DNA of 64,000 bases. It comes from Streptomyces sp. NRRL WC-3626 (lineage in GTDB: Bacteria; Actinomycetota; Actinomycetes; Streptomycetales; Streptomycetaceae). The stretch covers positions 186,001-250,000 of the forward strand of contig NZ_JOCA01000002.1 in assembly GCF_000718785.1 (NCBI RefSeq). Direction: 5' to 3'. This document shows positions 52,987 through 60,518 of the stretch, in pieces (within the stretch, counting starts at the first letter, position 1; every line of letters begins with the position of its first letter). Below the pieces are notes generated by a model. That model was not told the DNA's origin. It did not search any database and saw only the letters and a program-made list of their open reading frames with translations. The position numbers and the translations under genes were made by a program.

Positions 52987-53940
52987 ATGGCCGCCACCTC
53001 ACCCCGCACCGGAGCACCCGCAACCTCCGACGCCGACCTGATCATCATCGGCGGAGGCCCGGCTGGCTGCGCCGCCGCCCGCATGGCCGCCAGTGTCGGC
53101 ATGCGCTCCGTCCTGATTGAACCGGACGCCCTGTGCCGCAACCTGTACCGCATCCCGGCGCTGAACAACGTCCTGGGCGGCTACACCAGCGGCCCAGAAC
53201 TAGCCGATTCCATCACAGAAGAGATCAAGAAGACCGAGCTGTGCCGCATTGAGCTCGGCCGCCGTGCCACCAGTCTCCGAACGGCTGACGACCTCGTGGC
53301 GGTCACCTTGGACACGGGCATCCAGCTGATCGCTCCGTACGTCATCGTTGCCACCGGTGTCGGACCTCTTCAACCGAGCGACGCCTCGTGGATCACCGCT
53401 CCCCCCGATCTCGCCCTCGCGCCCCTGTGGCAGGCCGATGGAGAAACCGCTGAAGGCCGCACGCTGCTCATCCTCGGCGGCGACCGCCCGATCGGAACCT
53501 TTCTGCGAGCCCACCCGACCAGCGGCACACGTCTGCTCGTGACCTACCCCCACACTGACGACTACAAGATCGACGAGATCCGCGAAGAGCCCCGGGTGAC
53601 TCTCCTCCCGGCCGATCACGTGACATTGCACCCGACGAGGGAGGCGTCGACAGCCAGGGAGGCGTCGACAGCCGAAATTGTGGGCCGCGATGGTGAACGC
53701 CAGACCGTGAAGGCCGACTTCACCTATCTCAGCCTCGGCACTTCCCCCACCGCCCCATCGGGCGACCTCGTCCGCGACGCGGAAGGCTACTGTCCCGCCG
53801 CCGACCAGCATCCTCGGATCATCATCGCCGGCGATCTACGCTCGGCCCGCTTCCAACGGATCATGAGCGCCATAGGCTCAGGCAGTGAAGCCGCGCTACA
53901 CACCTACTACGCGACAAGGGATCTCATTCCAGCCCGTTGA
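52987..53940 (+). CDS. FAD-dependent oxidoreductase, thioredoxin-reductase-like without CxxC
   Basis: 317 residues. LIIIGGGPAGCAAARMAASV (GGGPAG at 22-27) is the FAD-binding GxGxxG. YVIVATG follows. TLLILGGDRPIGTFLRAHP lies where TrxR binds NADPH but its glycine motif is degraded. The redox-active CxxC of thioredoxin reductases, expected just before this second Rossmann fold, is missing. HPRIIIAGDLRS and MSAIGSGSEAALHTYY are the C-terminal FAD contacts. An 18-bp tandem duplication inserts an extra REASTA hexapeptide in a loop at about residue 220. It may be a flavin oxidase of the adjacent pathway. Confidence 0.8.
   Translation: MAATSPRTGAPATSDADLIIIGGGPAGCAAARMAASVGMRSVLIEPDALCRNLYRIPALNNVLGGYTSGPELADSITEEIKKTELCRIELGRRATSLRTADDLVAVTLDTGIQLIAPYVIVATGVGPLQPSDASWITAPPDLALAPLWQADGETAEGRTLLILGGDRPIGTFLRAHPTSGTRLLVTYPHTDDYKIDEIREEPRVTLLPADHVTLHPTREASTAREASTAEIVGRDGERQTVKADFTYLSLGTSPTAPSGDLVRDAEGYCPAADQHPRIIIAGDLRSARFQRIMSAIGSGSEAALHTYYATRDLIPAR
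53638..53673 (+). repeat. in-frame 18-bp tandem duplication
   Basis: AGGGAGGCGTCGACAGCC occurs twice head to tail (53638-53655, 53656-53673) inside the FAD protein gene and adds six residues (REASTA) without breaking the frame. The two copies are identical, which suggests a recent slippage event. Confidence 0.9.
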
Positions 53941-53946
53941 GCCTGT

Positions 53947-54173
53947 CTGATGTGGGATCTCAAATCCCGTGGCACAGTCTCATTCGATCTTGGCACATGA
54001 CAGCACATCCGCGAGACGCGCAGGCCAGGGGCCTGCGCCCTCTCGAAGCCGCCGAGGAAGTGCCACGCTTCGTGAGACTGAACCGTGTGCCATCGCCGTG
54101 AGACAGCTTGAGAGCCGCTGGTCAGAAGCCCAGCCTGTGCCACGGGCCGCGAGATCCTACATCTGATGTGGGA
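53947..54173. mobile_element. MITE-like element or IS remnant with inverted and direct repeats
   Basis: The left end CTGATGTGGGATCTC...CCCGTGGCACAG (53947-53976) matches the inverted right end CTGTGCCACGGG...GAGATCCTACATCTG (54135-54164) at about 24 of 30 positions. An 11-base direct repeat, CTGATGTGGGA, begins the left end and recurs at 54163-54173. The 160-base interior has more TGGCACA/TGTGCCA and GTCTCA/TGAGAC pairs but no gene. It lies directly after the FAD gene at the join with plasmid-type genes. Confidence 0.5.
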
Positions 54174-54481
54174 CGTCAGATTCTCCGGGCGAGGCCATGG
54201 GCTGTCGGTTCAACGGAGCCCAGTGCTGGGGATCCGGTCCGGGGCCACGGGCTTCGGCGTCGAGGGGTGGGCACGTGCGTGTCGGACGCTTCCGGGTAGG
54301 ACGGCAGGTGCGGACGGGGTCCGCACGGGGATGAGCGTAGTCCGCACGAAGCGCGGGCGTCCGACACGGTCGCTCCCCGTGACACGGGGTTACGGCATAC
54401 CGGGGTGTCAGGCTCTTCCGTGGTGGCGAGGAGGTCGCCGTGGTCGAGGGCCTCACAAGAGCTTTCCCTTGCTCGTCGTGG
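54174..54481. other. palindrome-rich non-coding region
   Basis: Nested inverted repeats: CGTGTCGGACGC (54278-54289) with GCGTCCGACACG (54357-54368); inside, GTGCGGAC-ggg-GTCCGCAC (54308-54326) and a second GTCCGCAC (54340-54347) that could pair instead; then CCCCGTGACACGGGG near 54376-54390, and TGACAC with GTGTCA around it. No frame has gene-like composition. It could be a transfer or replication origin, a structured RNA, or the terminator zone of the minus-strand genes ending at 54482. Confidence 0.4.
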
Positions 54482-55630
54482 TCATCGAATCGGCCGTCCG
54501 TCCCGCTCGCGTTCAAGCTTCAGCTGCTTCCTGGTCGCCTCCCGGGCCTTGTCCCGGAGGTAGATCGCCTCCTTGTGCGTGATCGGCGCGTCGTGGAGGT
54601 TGTGCGAGCCCCGCAGGAAGTTCTCCGTGCGGTCGGCGATGGAGTACGCCATCGCCTGCTCGATCACCGCGCTGGTCTGGCGCACCTCGCCCAGTTCGTC
54701 GCGCAGCTTGCGCAGCAACCCGTCCCGCTCGCGTTCAGCGGCCTCGATGTTCGCCAGGCGTGCCACCACGCTGCCCAGCAGCGGGTCGCGGGAGCGGAAC
54801 AGCTCGACGGCGCGCTCGGTGGCAGGATCGGCATCAAGGTGCAGGTCGAGCTGCGCCAGCAGGAACGCCGTCACTAGCGTGCCCTGGCTCAGCCGCTGGC
54901 TGAACTCCCGAGCAGTGCTGTCGCTCACGCCCAGCTCACGGACTGCGGCGGCTCGCAGCTGCTCCCGCAGCGCGTTCATGATGTTCTCGGGCAGCGCCTT
55001 GATGTGCGGCTGGCTCTGCACGCCGGCGAGCCGGAAGCCCGACTGGGGGAGCGTGGCGGTCTCGGCTGTGCTGCCCGATCCACCCTTCGATGCCGCACTC
55101 TGCACGGCGTCCTGATGGTCGGTGAGCTGGAGCGAGCCGGGCGTTACATGCTCGGATTCATCCGGTGTGGCGACGACGTCGTGAGAAGTGACTTCCGCCG
55201 CGGCAGCGTCCTCGAGGTCCGGCTGTGCCCCGGGAGCCGGAACAACATCAGCCATAGGGCCTGCCGGCGGACCCCCCGGGAGTGCCCCGGCAGTTCCTCC
55301 CTGTCCACCGCCGTTACCACCACGCTGATTGGATCCGCTGGCCCGCTCGGAGTCCGGCTCCAGGTCCAGGCGATCCTCTTCGGCGTCCATGTCGGGGTCA
55401 GGCTGCAGACTTTCAACCTCGGGTTGAGGGTCGACGTCGCCGGCCTCGTCAAGCTGCGCCTCCGGCTCAGGAGTTGCCACCTCAGGCTCAGACTGTGCCG
55501 CCTGGGCCTGGACGCGCTTGAGCTCCTCGCTCCCGCCGCGCCGGTAGGCGTCGAGGAAGGACGTGTCCACCTCCATCACCTCGGCGGTGGGTGTGGCCGC
55601 TTCCAGCATCTCTGCGAAGTCCCGGCTCAT
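54482..55630 (-). CDS. hypothetical plasmid protein, acidic N-terminus and helical C-terminus
   Basis: 382 residues; ATG 55630 overlaps the stop of the ribbon-helix-helix gene upstream (ATGA). Residues about 30-190 are acidic, Pro/Gly-rich and disordered (EVATPEPEAQLDEAGDVDPQ). Residues 205-382 are helical and charged: ALREQLRAAAVRELGVSDST, LANIEAAERERDGLLRKLRD and LRDKAREATRKQLKLERERD. SIADRTENFLRGSHNLHDAP interrupts. Coupling to a DNA-binding protein suggests a partner in partition or relaxosome formation; this is inferred. Family not recognised. Confidence 0.6.
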   Translation of the reverse strand: MSRDFAEMLEAATPTAEVMEVDTSFLDAYRRGGSEELKRVQAQAAQSEPEVATPEPEAQLDEAGDVDPQPEVESLQPDPDMDAEEDRLDLEPDSERASGSNQRGGNGGGQGGTAGALPGGPPAGPMADVVPAPGAQPDLEDAAAAEVTSHDVVATPDESEHVTPGSLQLTDHQDAVQSAASKGGSGSTAETATLPQSGFRLAGVQSQPHIKALPENIMNALREQLRAAAVRELGVSDSTAREFSQRLSQGTLVTAFLLAQLDLHLDADPATERAVELFRSRDPLLGSVVARLANIEAAERERDGLLRKLRDELGEVRQTSAVIEQAMAYSIADRTENFLRGSHNLHDAPITHKEAIYLRDKAREATRKQLKLERERDGRPIR

Positions 55631-56034
55631 CCGAGCTCGCCGTCCTCGTCATCCAGGAGGTAGTTGTCGCCGCGGGTGAGCCCGATGAGGGAGTCGAAGC
55701 CTGTGGTGACGACGCGTTCGAGGTTCGCCGAGTTCTTCGCCAGCGCCGCGACCTGGTCGACAAGCTCGTTGAGTCGCGCGATCTCCAGGGTCGGCAGGTC
55801 GTAGTCGAGGTTCTCTCGTCGGATCTTCTCGACCACCGCCTCGGCCACGTACTCGTTCACCGAGGAGAACCCGCGCTTGTCAGCCCAGTACTCCGCACGC
55901 TGCTTGTCGTCCGGATCCAGCCGGACGAACATGCCCTGGCGGCCACTACTGCTGCTCTGTGTCGCGCCCGGCGGCTTCTTCTTCGTGCCGTGCACGGGCT
56001 GCGTCGTCTTCTCCAACTCCTGTGCGACGGTCAT
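55627..56034 (-). CDS. ribbon-helix-helix / MobC-like DNA-binding protein
   Basis: 135 residues from ATG 56034, with AAGGAG upstream; an in-frame ATG at 56091 lies in the operator. After a Lys/Ser-rich N-terminus, GMFVRLDPDDKQRAEYWADK and GFSSVNEYVAEAVVEKIRRE match a strand plus two helices of ribbon-helix-helix proteins. IARLNELVDQVAALAKNSAN and LERVVTTGFDSLIGL resemble the C-terminal helices of MobC-type relaxosome accessory proteins. It probably binds DNA at an origin of transfer or a partition site, and may repress its own promoter through the box at 56073-56106. Confidence 0.65.
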   Translation of the reverse strand: MTVAQELEKTTQPVHGTKKKPPGATQSSSSGRQGMFVRLDPDDKQRAEYWADKRGFSSVNEYVAEAVVEKIRRENLDYDLPTLEIARLNELVDQVAALAKNSANLERVVTTGFDSLIGLTRGDNYLLDDEDGELG

Positions 56035-56072
56035 GCGCGGCTTCTCCTTGACTTGTTCGACTGATCTATCAA

Positions 56073-56106
56073 GCCATCTTATCAATGCCAATCAATAAGC
56101 CATCTG
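56073..56106 (-). promoter_or_regulatory. operator with two direct GCCATCT repeats
   Basis: GCCATCTTAT (56073-56082) and GCCATCTG (56099-56106) are 26 bases apart with ATCAATGCCAATCAATAA between. The site at 57223-57257 has the same plan: GGCATCCT repeats 27 bases apart with AT-rich CAAT/GAAT elements between. It lies about 40-70 bases upstream of the ribbon-helix-helix start. Confidence 0.55.
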
Positions 56107-56273
56107 CGATCTTTGTGTTTCGGCTCGAATGCCAGTAGAGTCGCAGCCGCGCCCAGTCAGTCCCCCCCTGGCGGCGCATCGCCGCAGTAGGTGGCCCTGC
56201 TCGATTCCTTTCCTCTCGGACGGAGCCACCTGCTGCGGACCGCACCCACCTTCGTGTGACGGCGAAAAGAGAA

Positions 56274-56303
56274 AAGGGCCAGTGCGACACATCGCACCGG
56301 GCC
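56274..56303 (-). terminator. terminator of the lipoprotein gene
   Basis: AGGGCC-GTGCGA and TCGCAC-GGGCCCT pair around CACA with a small internal loop (56274-56303). On the minus strand it is followed by TTTTCTCTTTTC, a good T-run, 26 bases after the lipoprotein stop. Confidence 0.75.
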
Positions 56304-56328
56304 CTTCGTCTGCCTGATGGACTCCCGC

Positions 56329-57162
56329 TCAGGGGCCGGGCATGGGAGTCGGCGTCGCATTCGTCGTGCAGTCGACGAGTCCCTGGGTGAACCTCGGCGA
56401 CTGCCAGATCGCCTTGTCCTTGTCGTTCGGCAGGTGTTCGACGATCGACCCGGTGCCGAGGGGCGCTCCGCCGGCGAAGAAGTGCAGCACCTCCTGGCTG
56501 AAGCCCGCGTTGTACACCAAGGTCGACAGGCACTGGCCGGCCGCCGCGTAGGTCTTCCTCTGACCCTCGTCCCGGGCGTAGGAGGAGAACATGGAGACCA
56601 GGCCCTTGCTGAGCTCGATGGACGAGTTGACCGGCTGATCCGCGCGGACCGGGTAAGCCGGCTCCAGGTTCGGCTGACCGGCTACAGGCTTCGCGGCTCC
56701 CTTTGGCGGCACGTAGCTCTGGGTCTTGAGGCTGCTGCCGTTCGGAAGTACAGCCTTGTCGATGCACGCGTCGAAGTCCTCGCGCAGCGACCGCGACGCC
56801 AGGAGCGCAGCGTCGTCCTCGCTCACCTTGTTCAGTCCGTCGATGACTGCACCCATGTCGTCGCTGTCGACCTTGACGACGTAGTCCAGCGACTCCTCCG
56901 GCATTCCCGCCTTCCGCGCTGCGCTGGCTAGGCAAGCCCCGCCGTCCTTTCTGGAACTCCCGGTGCCCTGGAAGGCGAGCTTGTTCAGCGCCTCGTCGAG
57001 GGCCTTGTCGGTGACCTTGGCGGTGCTCGTGGTCGGACTCGGCGCAGACGGCGCCTGCGTTGTGGTGCCGTCGCCACTGGAGTATCCGGCGAGCAGAACG
57101 CCCGCCGCCACAGCGAGTGCTGCGGCCGCGGGTGCAGCCTTCCTCGTCCTCCAGGTCTTCAT
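56329..57162 (-). CDS. exported protein with altered lipobox
   Basis: 277 residues. The signal peptide is MKTWRTRKAAPAAAALAVAA then GVLLAGYSSGDG. The lipobox would be LLAGC, but Tyr (TAC) stands at the Cys position, so lipidation should fail unless this is a base error. A Thr/Ser/Pro linker follows. The mature domain carries Cys in GACLAS, DACID, QCLST and VDCTT, suggesting two disulfides, and reads SSIELSKGLVSMFSSYARDE then FFAGGAPLGTGSIVEHLPND. Family not recognised. Its promoter carries the plasmid operator, so it is part of the maintenance/transfer regulon, perhaps on the cell surface. Confidence 0.7.
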   Translation of the reverse strand: MKTWRTRKAAPAAAALAVAAGVLLAGYSSGDGTTTQAPSAPSPTTSTAKVTDKALDEALNKLAFQGTGSSRKDGGACLASAARKAGMPEESLDYVVKVDSDDMGAVIDGLNKVSEDDAALLASRSLREDFDACIDKAVLPNGSSLKTQSYVPPKGAAKPVAGQPNLEPAYPVRADQPVNSSIELSKGLVSMFSSYARDEGQRKTYAAAGQCLSTLVYNAGFSQEVLHFFAGGAPLGTGSIVEHLPNDKDKAIWQSPRFTQGLVDCTTNATPTPMPGP

Positions 57163-57221
57163 CGCTTCTCACCTCGCATCTCCTGTTGCCGACCGGTCCG
57201 ATTGCATCGACTGGTCTCTTA

Positions 57222-57258
57222 GGGCATCCTATTCGAATACCTATTGAATGGCATCCTG
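57222..57258 (-). promoter_or_regulatory. operator upstream of the exported protein gene
   Basis: GGCATCCTATTCGAATACCT (57223-57242) then ATTGAATGGCATCCTG: two GGCATCCT direct repeats 27 bases apart, with the palindrome TATTCGAATA between. It lies about 60 bases upstream of ATG 57162 and is the clearest copy of the shared box. The rest of 57259-57473 shows nothing recognisable. Confidence 0.6.
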
Positions 57259-57473
57259 TGGTGAGTCGGAATGCCATGAGACAGAGGATGCAGAGGATGG
57301 GCAGAGCGGGGCTCGGGCGCGCAGAGTGCCTGCGGGTCTGTTTGGCGCTTGGCGATCAACGGAGTTGATCCGGAGGGCTCTGTGACACGTCGTGCGCGTG
57401 TCAGCTGCGGGTGGCCCCCTGCCGGGCGGCTGTTCGTGGGCTTCTCATCTCCCCCCACGAAGGACTGCTCGCC

Positions 57474-57751
57474 ATGACTGCTCTTGCTTCTGCTCGGACC
57501 ACCACTGACGTCGACCTGCTGACGCTCACGCTGCACGTGAGTGACGACCAGAAGACCTGGTACCGATCGTCTTCGAGGGCGAGAACCCGGTCTACGTCGA
57601 CCAGCAGGCCGCAGCCTGGCTCAAGGGACGGCCGTACCTCGCCGTCGAGATGGACGACTCGACCTGCTGCGGCCAGTTCCCTCGGACCTTCAACGCGGTG
57701 TTCGCGTTCATCACCCGCGACCAGCAGCTCCTGCAGGTGCACACGCTCTGA
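57474..57751 (+). pseudogene. small hypothetical protein, frameshifted
   Basis: ATG 57474 opens MTALASARTTTDVDLLTLTL HVSDD. The frame then shifts; one C added at 57548-57549 gives VSDDPEDLVPIVFEGENPVY and VDQQAAAWLKGRPYLAVEMD, which continues through DDSTCCGQFPRTFNAVFAFI to TGA 57749-57751. Intact length would be about 92 residues. The shifted part has clear coding character. Family not recognised. It precedes the HEAR-repeat gene by 33 bases in the same direction. Confidence 0.6.
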
Positions 57752-57784
57752 CGCGCGCCCGCTTCCAGAAGGAGAGCACCGGCC

Positions 57785-58234
57785 ATGACAATGCATGCTG
57801 CGCACGTCCCCGCGCCCATGAAGCCAGGTCCGGTCGTCTACACCGACCGGCAGCTCTTATGCGTGCTCATCCGCCTGGCGCAGGGGGAGAGCACCCTCGG
57901 ACGTCGCACGTTCGAGCAGCGCCGCAGAGATGCCGACCCGTCGGCTCCGCTCTACGAGCGCCGCTTCGGCAGCTGGAACCGCGCGCTGGAGCTCGCGGGC
58001 CTCGACGCGGTCGCACAGCCCGAACAGCTGCGGGATGCGACGACGAAGTGGACCCAGGAGCAGCTGATCGCCGCGATCCGTCGGTGTCTGCTGGAAACAG
58101 GATCCACGACGCTGGCGGCCTACGAGGTCTGGCGCACGGATCCGGCGAATCCGAAGTCTGATGTTCCGCCGGCCACCACCATCCGCTTCCGCATGGGCAG
58201 TTGGTCACGAGCCACAGAGCTGGCTTGCGGCTGA
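57785..58234 (+). CDS. homing-endonuclease-associated-repeat protein
   Basis: 149 residues with AGAAGGAGAG before ATG 57785. Two copies of the HEAR-type unit are visible: residues about 19-73 (TDRQLLCVLIRLAQ...ERRFGSWNRALELAGL) and 88-148 (WTQEQLIAAIRRCLLETGST...RFRMGSWSRATELACG). Each ends in the hallmark R-x-GSWxRA-E-A. The repeats bind DNA and are found alone or fused to HNH endonucleases; no nuclease domain is present here. It is a typical plasmid or phage accessory gene. Confidence 0.78.
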   Translation: MTMHAAHVPAPMKPGPVVYTDRQLLCVLIRLAQGESTLGRRTFEQRRRDADPSAPLYERRFGSWNRALELAGLDAVAQPEQLRDATTKWTQEQLIAAIRRCLLETGSTTLAAYEVWRTDPANPKSDVPPATTIRFRMGSWSRATELACG

Positions 58235-58311
58235 CATCCATCGGCATCTGCGACACCGTTCGATCCCCTTATGGGGCGCTGAACCGCAAGGATCTGGAAA
58301 GGGGAACTGTT

Positions 58312-58911
58312 ATGTCAACCGAAAAGCGGCCTCTCACGGGTCTCCGCGTACGAGTCCATTTGAAGGGTGAGACCGTGTATGGGCTCGCCAGGGTCAGCTA
58401 CAGAGATGGCCACAAGCACGCTGGCCATTACGAGGTGGAGCGTGTCTCAGCTCCCCCGATTCTGGTTCCGTTCGGGGATGCCGAACCGGGATCGAACGCC
58501 GATCAGATTCCGCCTGGCGTGGAATTTCCGGATCGTCGTGTGTCCTATCGCCCGCTGTTTGCTGAGCCGGGAGTCAAAGAGACATCCGCCAGGGTCTCCG
58601 GTGCAAACGTCATCTTCCCCGGAAACATGGAAAGGCTCCAAAAACTGATCGGGCTTGTCCAATCGGGCTGGACCGTGCACTGGACCAGTCACGAGGCCAA
58701 CGAGTTCCGGGGGCAACTGAGCGTTGCTGAAGTCGGTGTATCCGAAGTGAGGATGAATCCGACCAAGGCAGCACCGAGCCGGTACACATGGCCGCTGGAA
58801 GGTGATGATTTCACCATCGAGGGTACTGCCATCACCGAGTACAAGGCTGACCATGCGTACACCGGCGGTCGAGCGTCCACACTGACGCTGCGGTTCGAAG
58901 CGCCGCGCTAA
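58312..58911 (+). CDS. hypothetical protein, lower GC
   Basis: 199 residues; GGAAAGGGG precedes ATG 58312. The sequence is beta-rich: VRVHLKGETVYGLARVSYRD, HYEVERVSAPPILVPFG, then SGANVIFPGNMERLQKLIGL and VHWTSHEANEFRGQLSVAEV. GC is lower than the surroundings and codon choice is less biased, a sign of transfer from another source. No signal peptide or motif recognised. Confidence 0.6.
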   Translation: MSTEKRPLTGLRVRVHLKGETVYGLARVSYRDGHKHAGHYEVERVSAPPILVPFGDAEPGSNADQIPPGVEFPDRRVSYRPLFAEPGVKETSARVSGANVIFPGNMERLQKLIGLVQSGWTVHWTSHEANEFRGQLSVAEVGVSEVRMNPTKAAPSRYTWPLEGDDFTIEGTAITEYKADHAYTGGRASTLTLRFEAPR

Positions 58912-58962
58912 CCAGCAGCCCTGGAGGGGCATCAAGGTCTCCTAGTCCGGCGCGAGTCGGGC

Positions 58963-59262
58963 TTGGGAACTCAATCCCCCGATTTAGTCGAAGGGCCCAG
59001 CAGATATACCAGGAAGCCCTCGGAAGTCTTCACCGCATACGGAATGACCCGGTCCATCGCCGAATGGCACGACATTACCGGGATTGACCTAAGTGCTCTC
59101 AGGCACGGCACAAGAAGGCATGACCTGGAAAAGTACCTCAAAAGGAAAGAGGAACCTTATGTCCGAACGCGACATCATCGAAGTCCGCAAGCTTCCGCCT
59201 TACTACAAGGCCGACCTCAACCATCTGCTGCCGGTGGAGCAGTCGCTGCATGGTCGCCATGA
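58963..59262 (+). CDS. small protein with HTH-like segment, uncertain
   Basis: A frame opens at TTG 58963. Its middle, TAYGMTRSIAEWHDITGIDL then SALRHGTRRHDLEKYL, matches the short helix-turn-helix-like unit seen in many actinophage and plasmid proteins (G.t.s.aeWa..tGi....L..R...G). No binding site is seen, and it would overlap the next gene by 104 bases, after which the sequence loses protein character. Possibly a remnant whose 3' end was replaced. Confidence 0.35.
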   Translation: MGTQSPDLVEGPSRYTRKPSEVFTAYGMTRSIAEWHDITGIDLSALRHGTRRHDLEKYLKRKEEPYVRTRHHRSPQASALLQGRPQPSAAGGAVAAWSP

Positions 59263-59767
59263 GCTGATCATCGGCGACATCACCCGGTACCGCGCAGGCA
59301 TTGAGTACTACGCACCGATTGCCCCCACCGAAGACGGCAGTCTCCGGGGCGGCACACTCACTCTGAGCGAGGCGCAGGCCCGTCATATCTACGCTCAGCT
59401 CGGCGAGCTGTTCAAGCGTTGGGACCTGGAGAACGAGCGTGAGGCCGAATGGTCGAGCCGCCCACACTTCAGTGCCTGGATGACCTACGGCACCGGTCAC
59501 CTCTCTCAGCCACACATGGATGTTTCGGTATGGCAGGACAAGCTGACCGGCGAGCACCCGGGGGACGAGCGGGCATGGTCGCCCGACTATGACACGCCTG
59601 CTGCGTTCAGCGAGCGCACCACGATCGCCGCCAAAGGCGGAGACCCTGAGGACGGCAGGCGCGAGGCTGAGCGGCTTCTGAGCGATGCTGGGTGGCGAGT
59701 GATCGGCGAATGGCGAGACGCCGAGGACATGGCGCTGATCGTTAGCGTCGCCCGCACAGGGGACTGA
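59159..59767 (+). CDS. hypothetical protein
   Basis: 202 residues with AAAGAGGAAC before ATG 59159. It reads LHGRHELIIGDITRYRAGIE and LTLSEAQARHIYAQLGELFK in the first half and YGTGHLSQPHMDVSVWQDKL near residue 120. It ends EAERLLSDAGWRVIGEWRDAEDMALIVSV, a small alpha/beta unit like the last 40 residues of many Streptomyces proteins that receive or bind ligands. Family not recognised. Moderate GC, like the gene upstream. Confidence 0.6.
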   Translation: MSERDIIEVRKLPPYYKADLNHLLPVEQSLHGRHELIIGDITRYRAGIEYYAPIAPTEDGSLRGGTLTLSEAQARHIYAQLGELFKRWDLENEREAEWSSRPHFSAWMTYGTGHLSQPHMDVSVWQDKLTGEHPGDERAWSPDYDTPAAFSERTTIAAKGGDPEDGRREAERLLSDAGWRVIGEWRDAEDMALIVSVARTGD

Positions 59768-59808
59768 ATCGCTGCTTCTATGGACGTTGCAGCACCGACT
59801 AACAACGG

Positions 59809-60518
59809 TTGCCCGCTGGCAGCGGCATCGTCCGCACGTCCGCCGGGGCCAGCTCAGCGACCTCCACCATCGAGCCGTCCCACGTACGTACAGAGCGAAG
59901 ACGCACCGGATTCACCGCGACGTATCGCCGCGCCGTCGCCCACTCGCATTTCCTGGCAATCGAGCACAACGGCATCGCAGGCCCCTACCCATCGAGTACG
60001 GCGGACTGCCCGCCCTGCACGTGGTGGATCAGGATCTACCGCTGATCCATCCGTACGCCCCGGTGACGCCCGGCCGCTACGTCACGCCCGGCGGCGGACG
60101 GCACAATATTCGCCCGGCTGAAATGCGCCCTCACATCCGGATCACGCTGGACCACATGGGCTGTCCCGCTCAGTTCACCGACGAGAAGAACGCCGCTTAC
60201 AAGCGGCTTGCCCGGGCCGCCGGACTCGTCCTGGAACACGTCGACGAACGCCCGGACGAACCCGCCACCTGGGAGCGGGTGTTCCGGCTGTGGATCCGCC
60301 ACGCGGCCACCCTCGTCCGCGAGCTCGGCGACACCGAGGCACAGAACATGCTGGCCACGGCCCACCGCAGCCTTCCCCTGCTGCCTGGACGGCGCGCGGT
60401 CCTGCTGACGCTGCGCCGCCCCGCCGAAGAGCGTTCACCACGGCCCGGCGTCGATACGATGACCGGGCCCGGCCATCAGAACGGCGGCCACGCCATGGAC
60501 GAGAGGACCGAGCCGTGA
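59809..60518 (+). pseudogene. hypothetical protein, frameshifted, coupled to gpsA
   Basis: The first frame (possible TTG 59809; 5' end uncertain) reads RRAVAHSHFLAIEHNGIAGP. One C added to the run 59988-59990 gives GPYPIEYGGLPALHVVDQDL and continues PLIHPYAPVTPGRYVTPGGG, then MRPHIRITLDHMGCPAQFTD and a helical C-terminus ending MDERTEP. The stop overlaps the gpsA GTG (GTGA). The C-terminal two-thirds look like a real folded protein, but I do not recognise it. Coupling suggests a role with GpsA. Confidence 0.55.
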
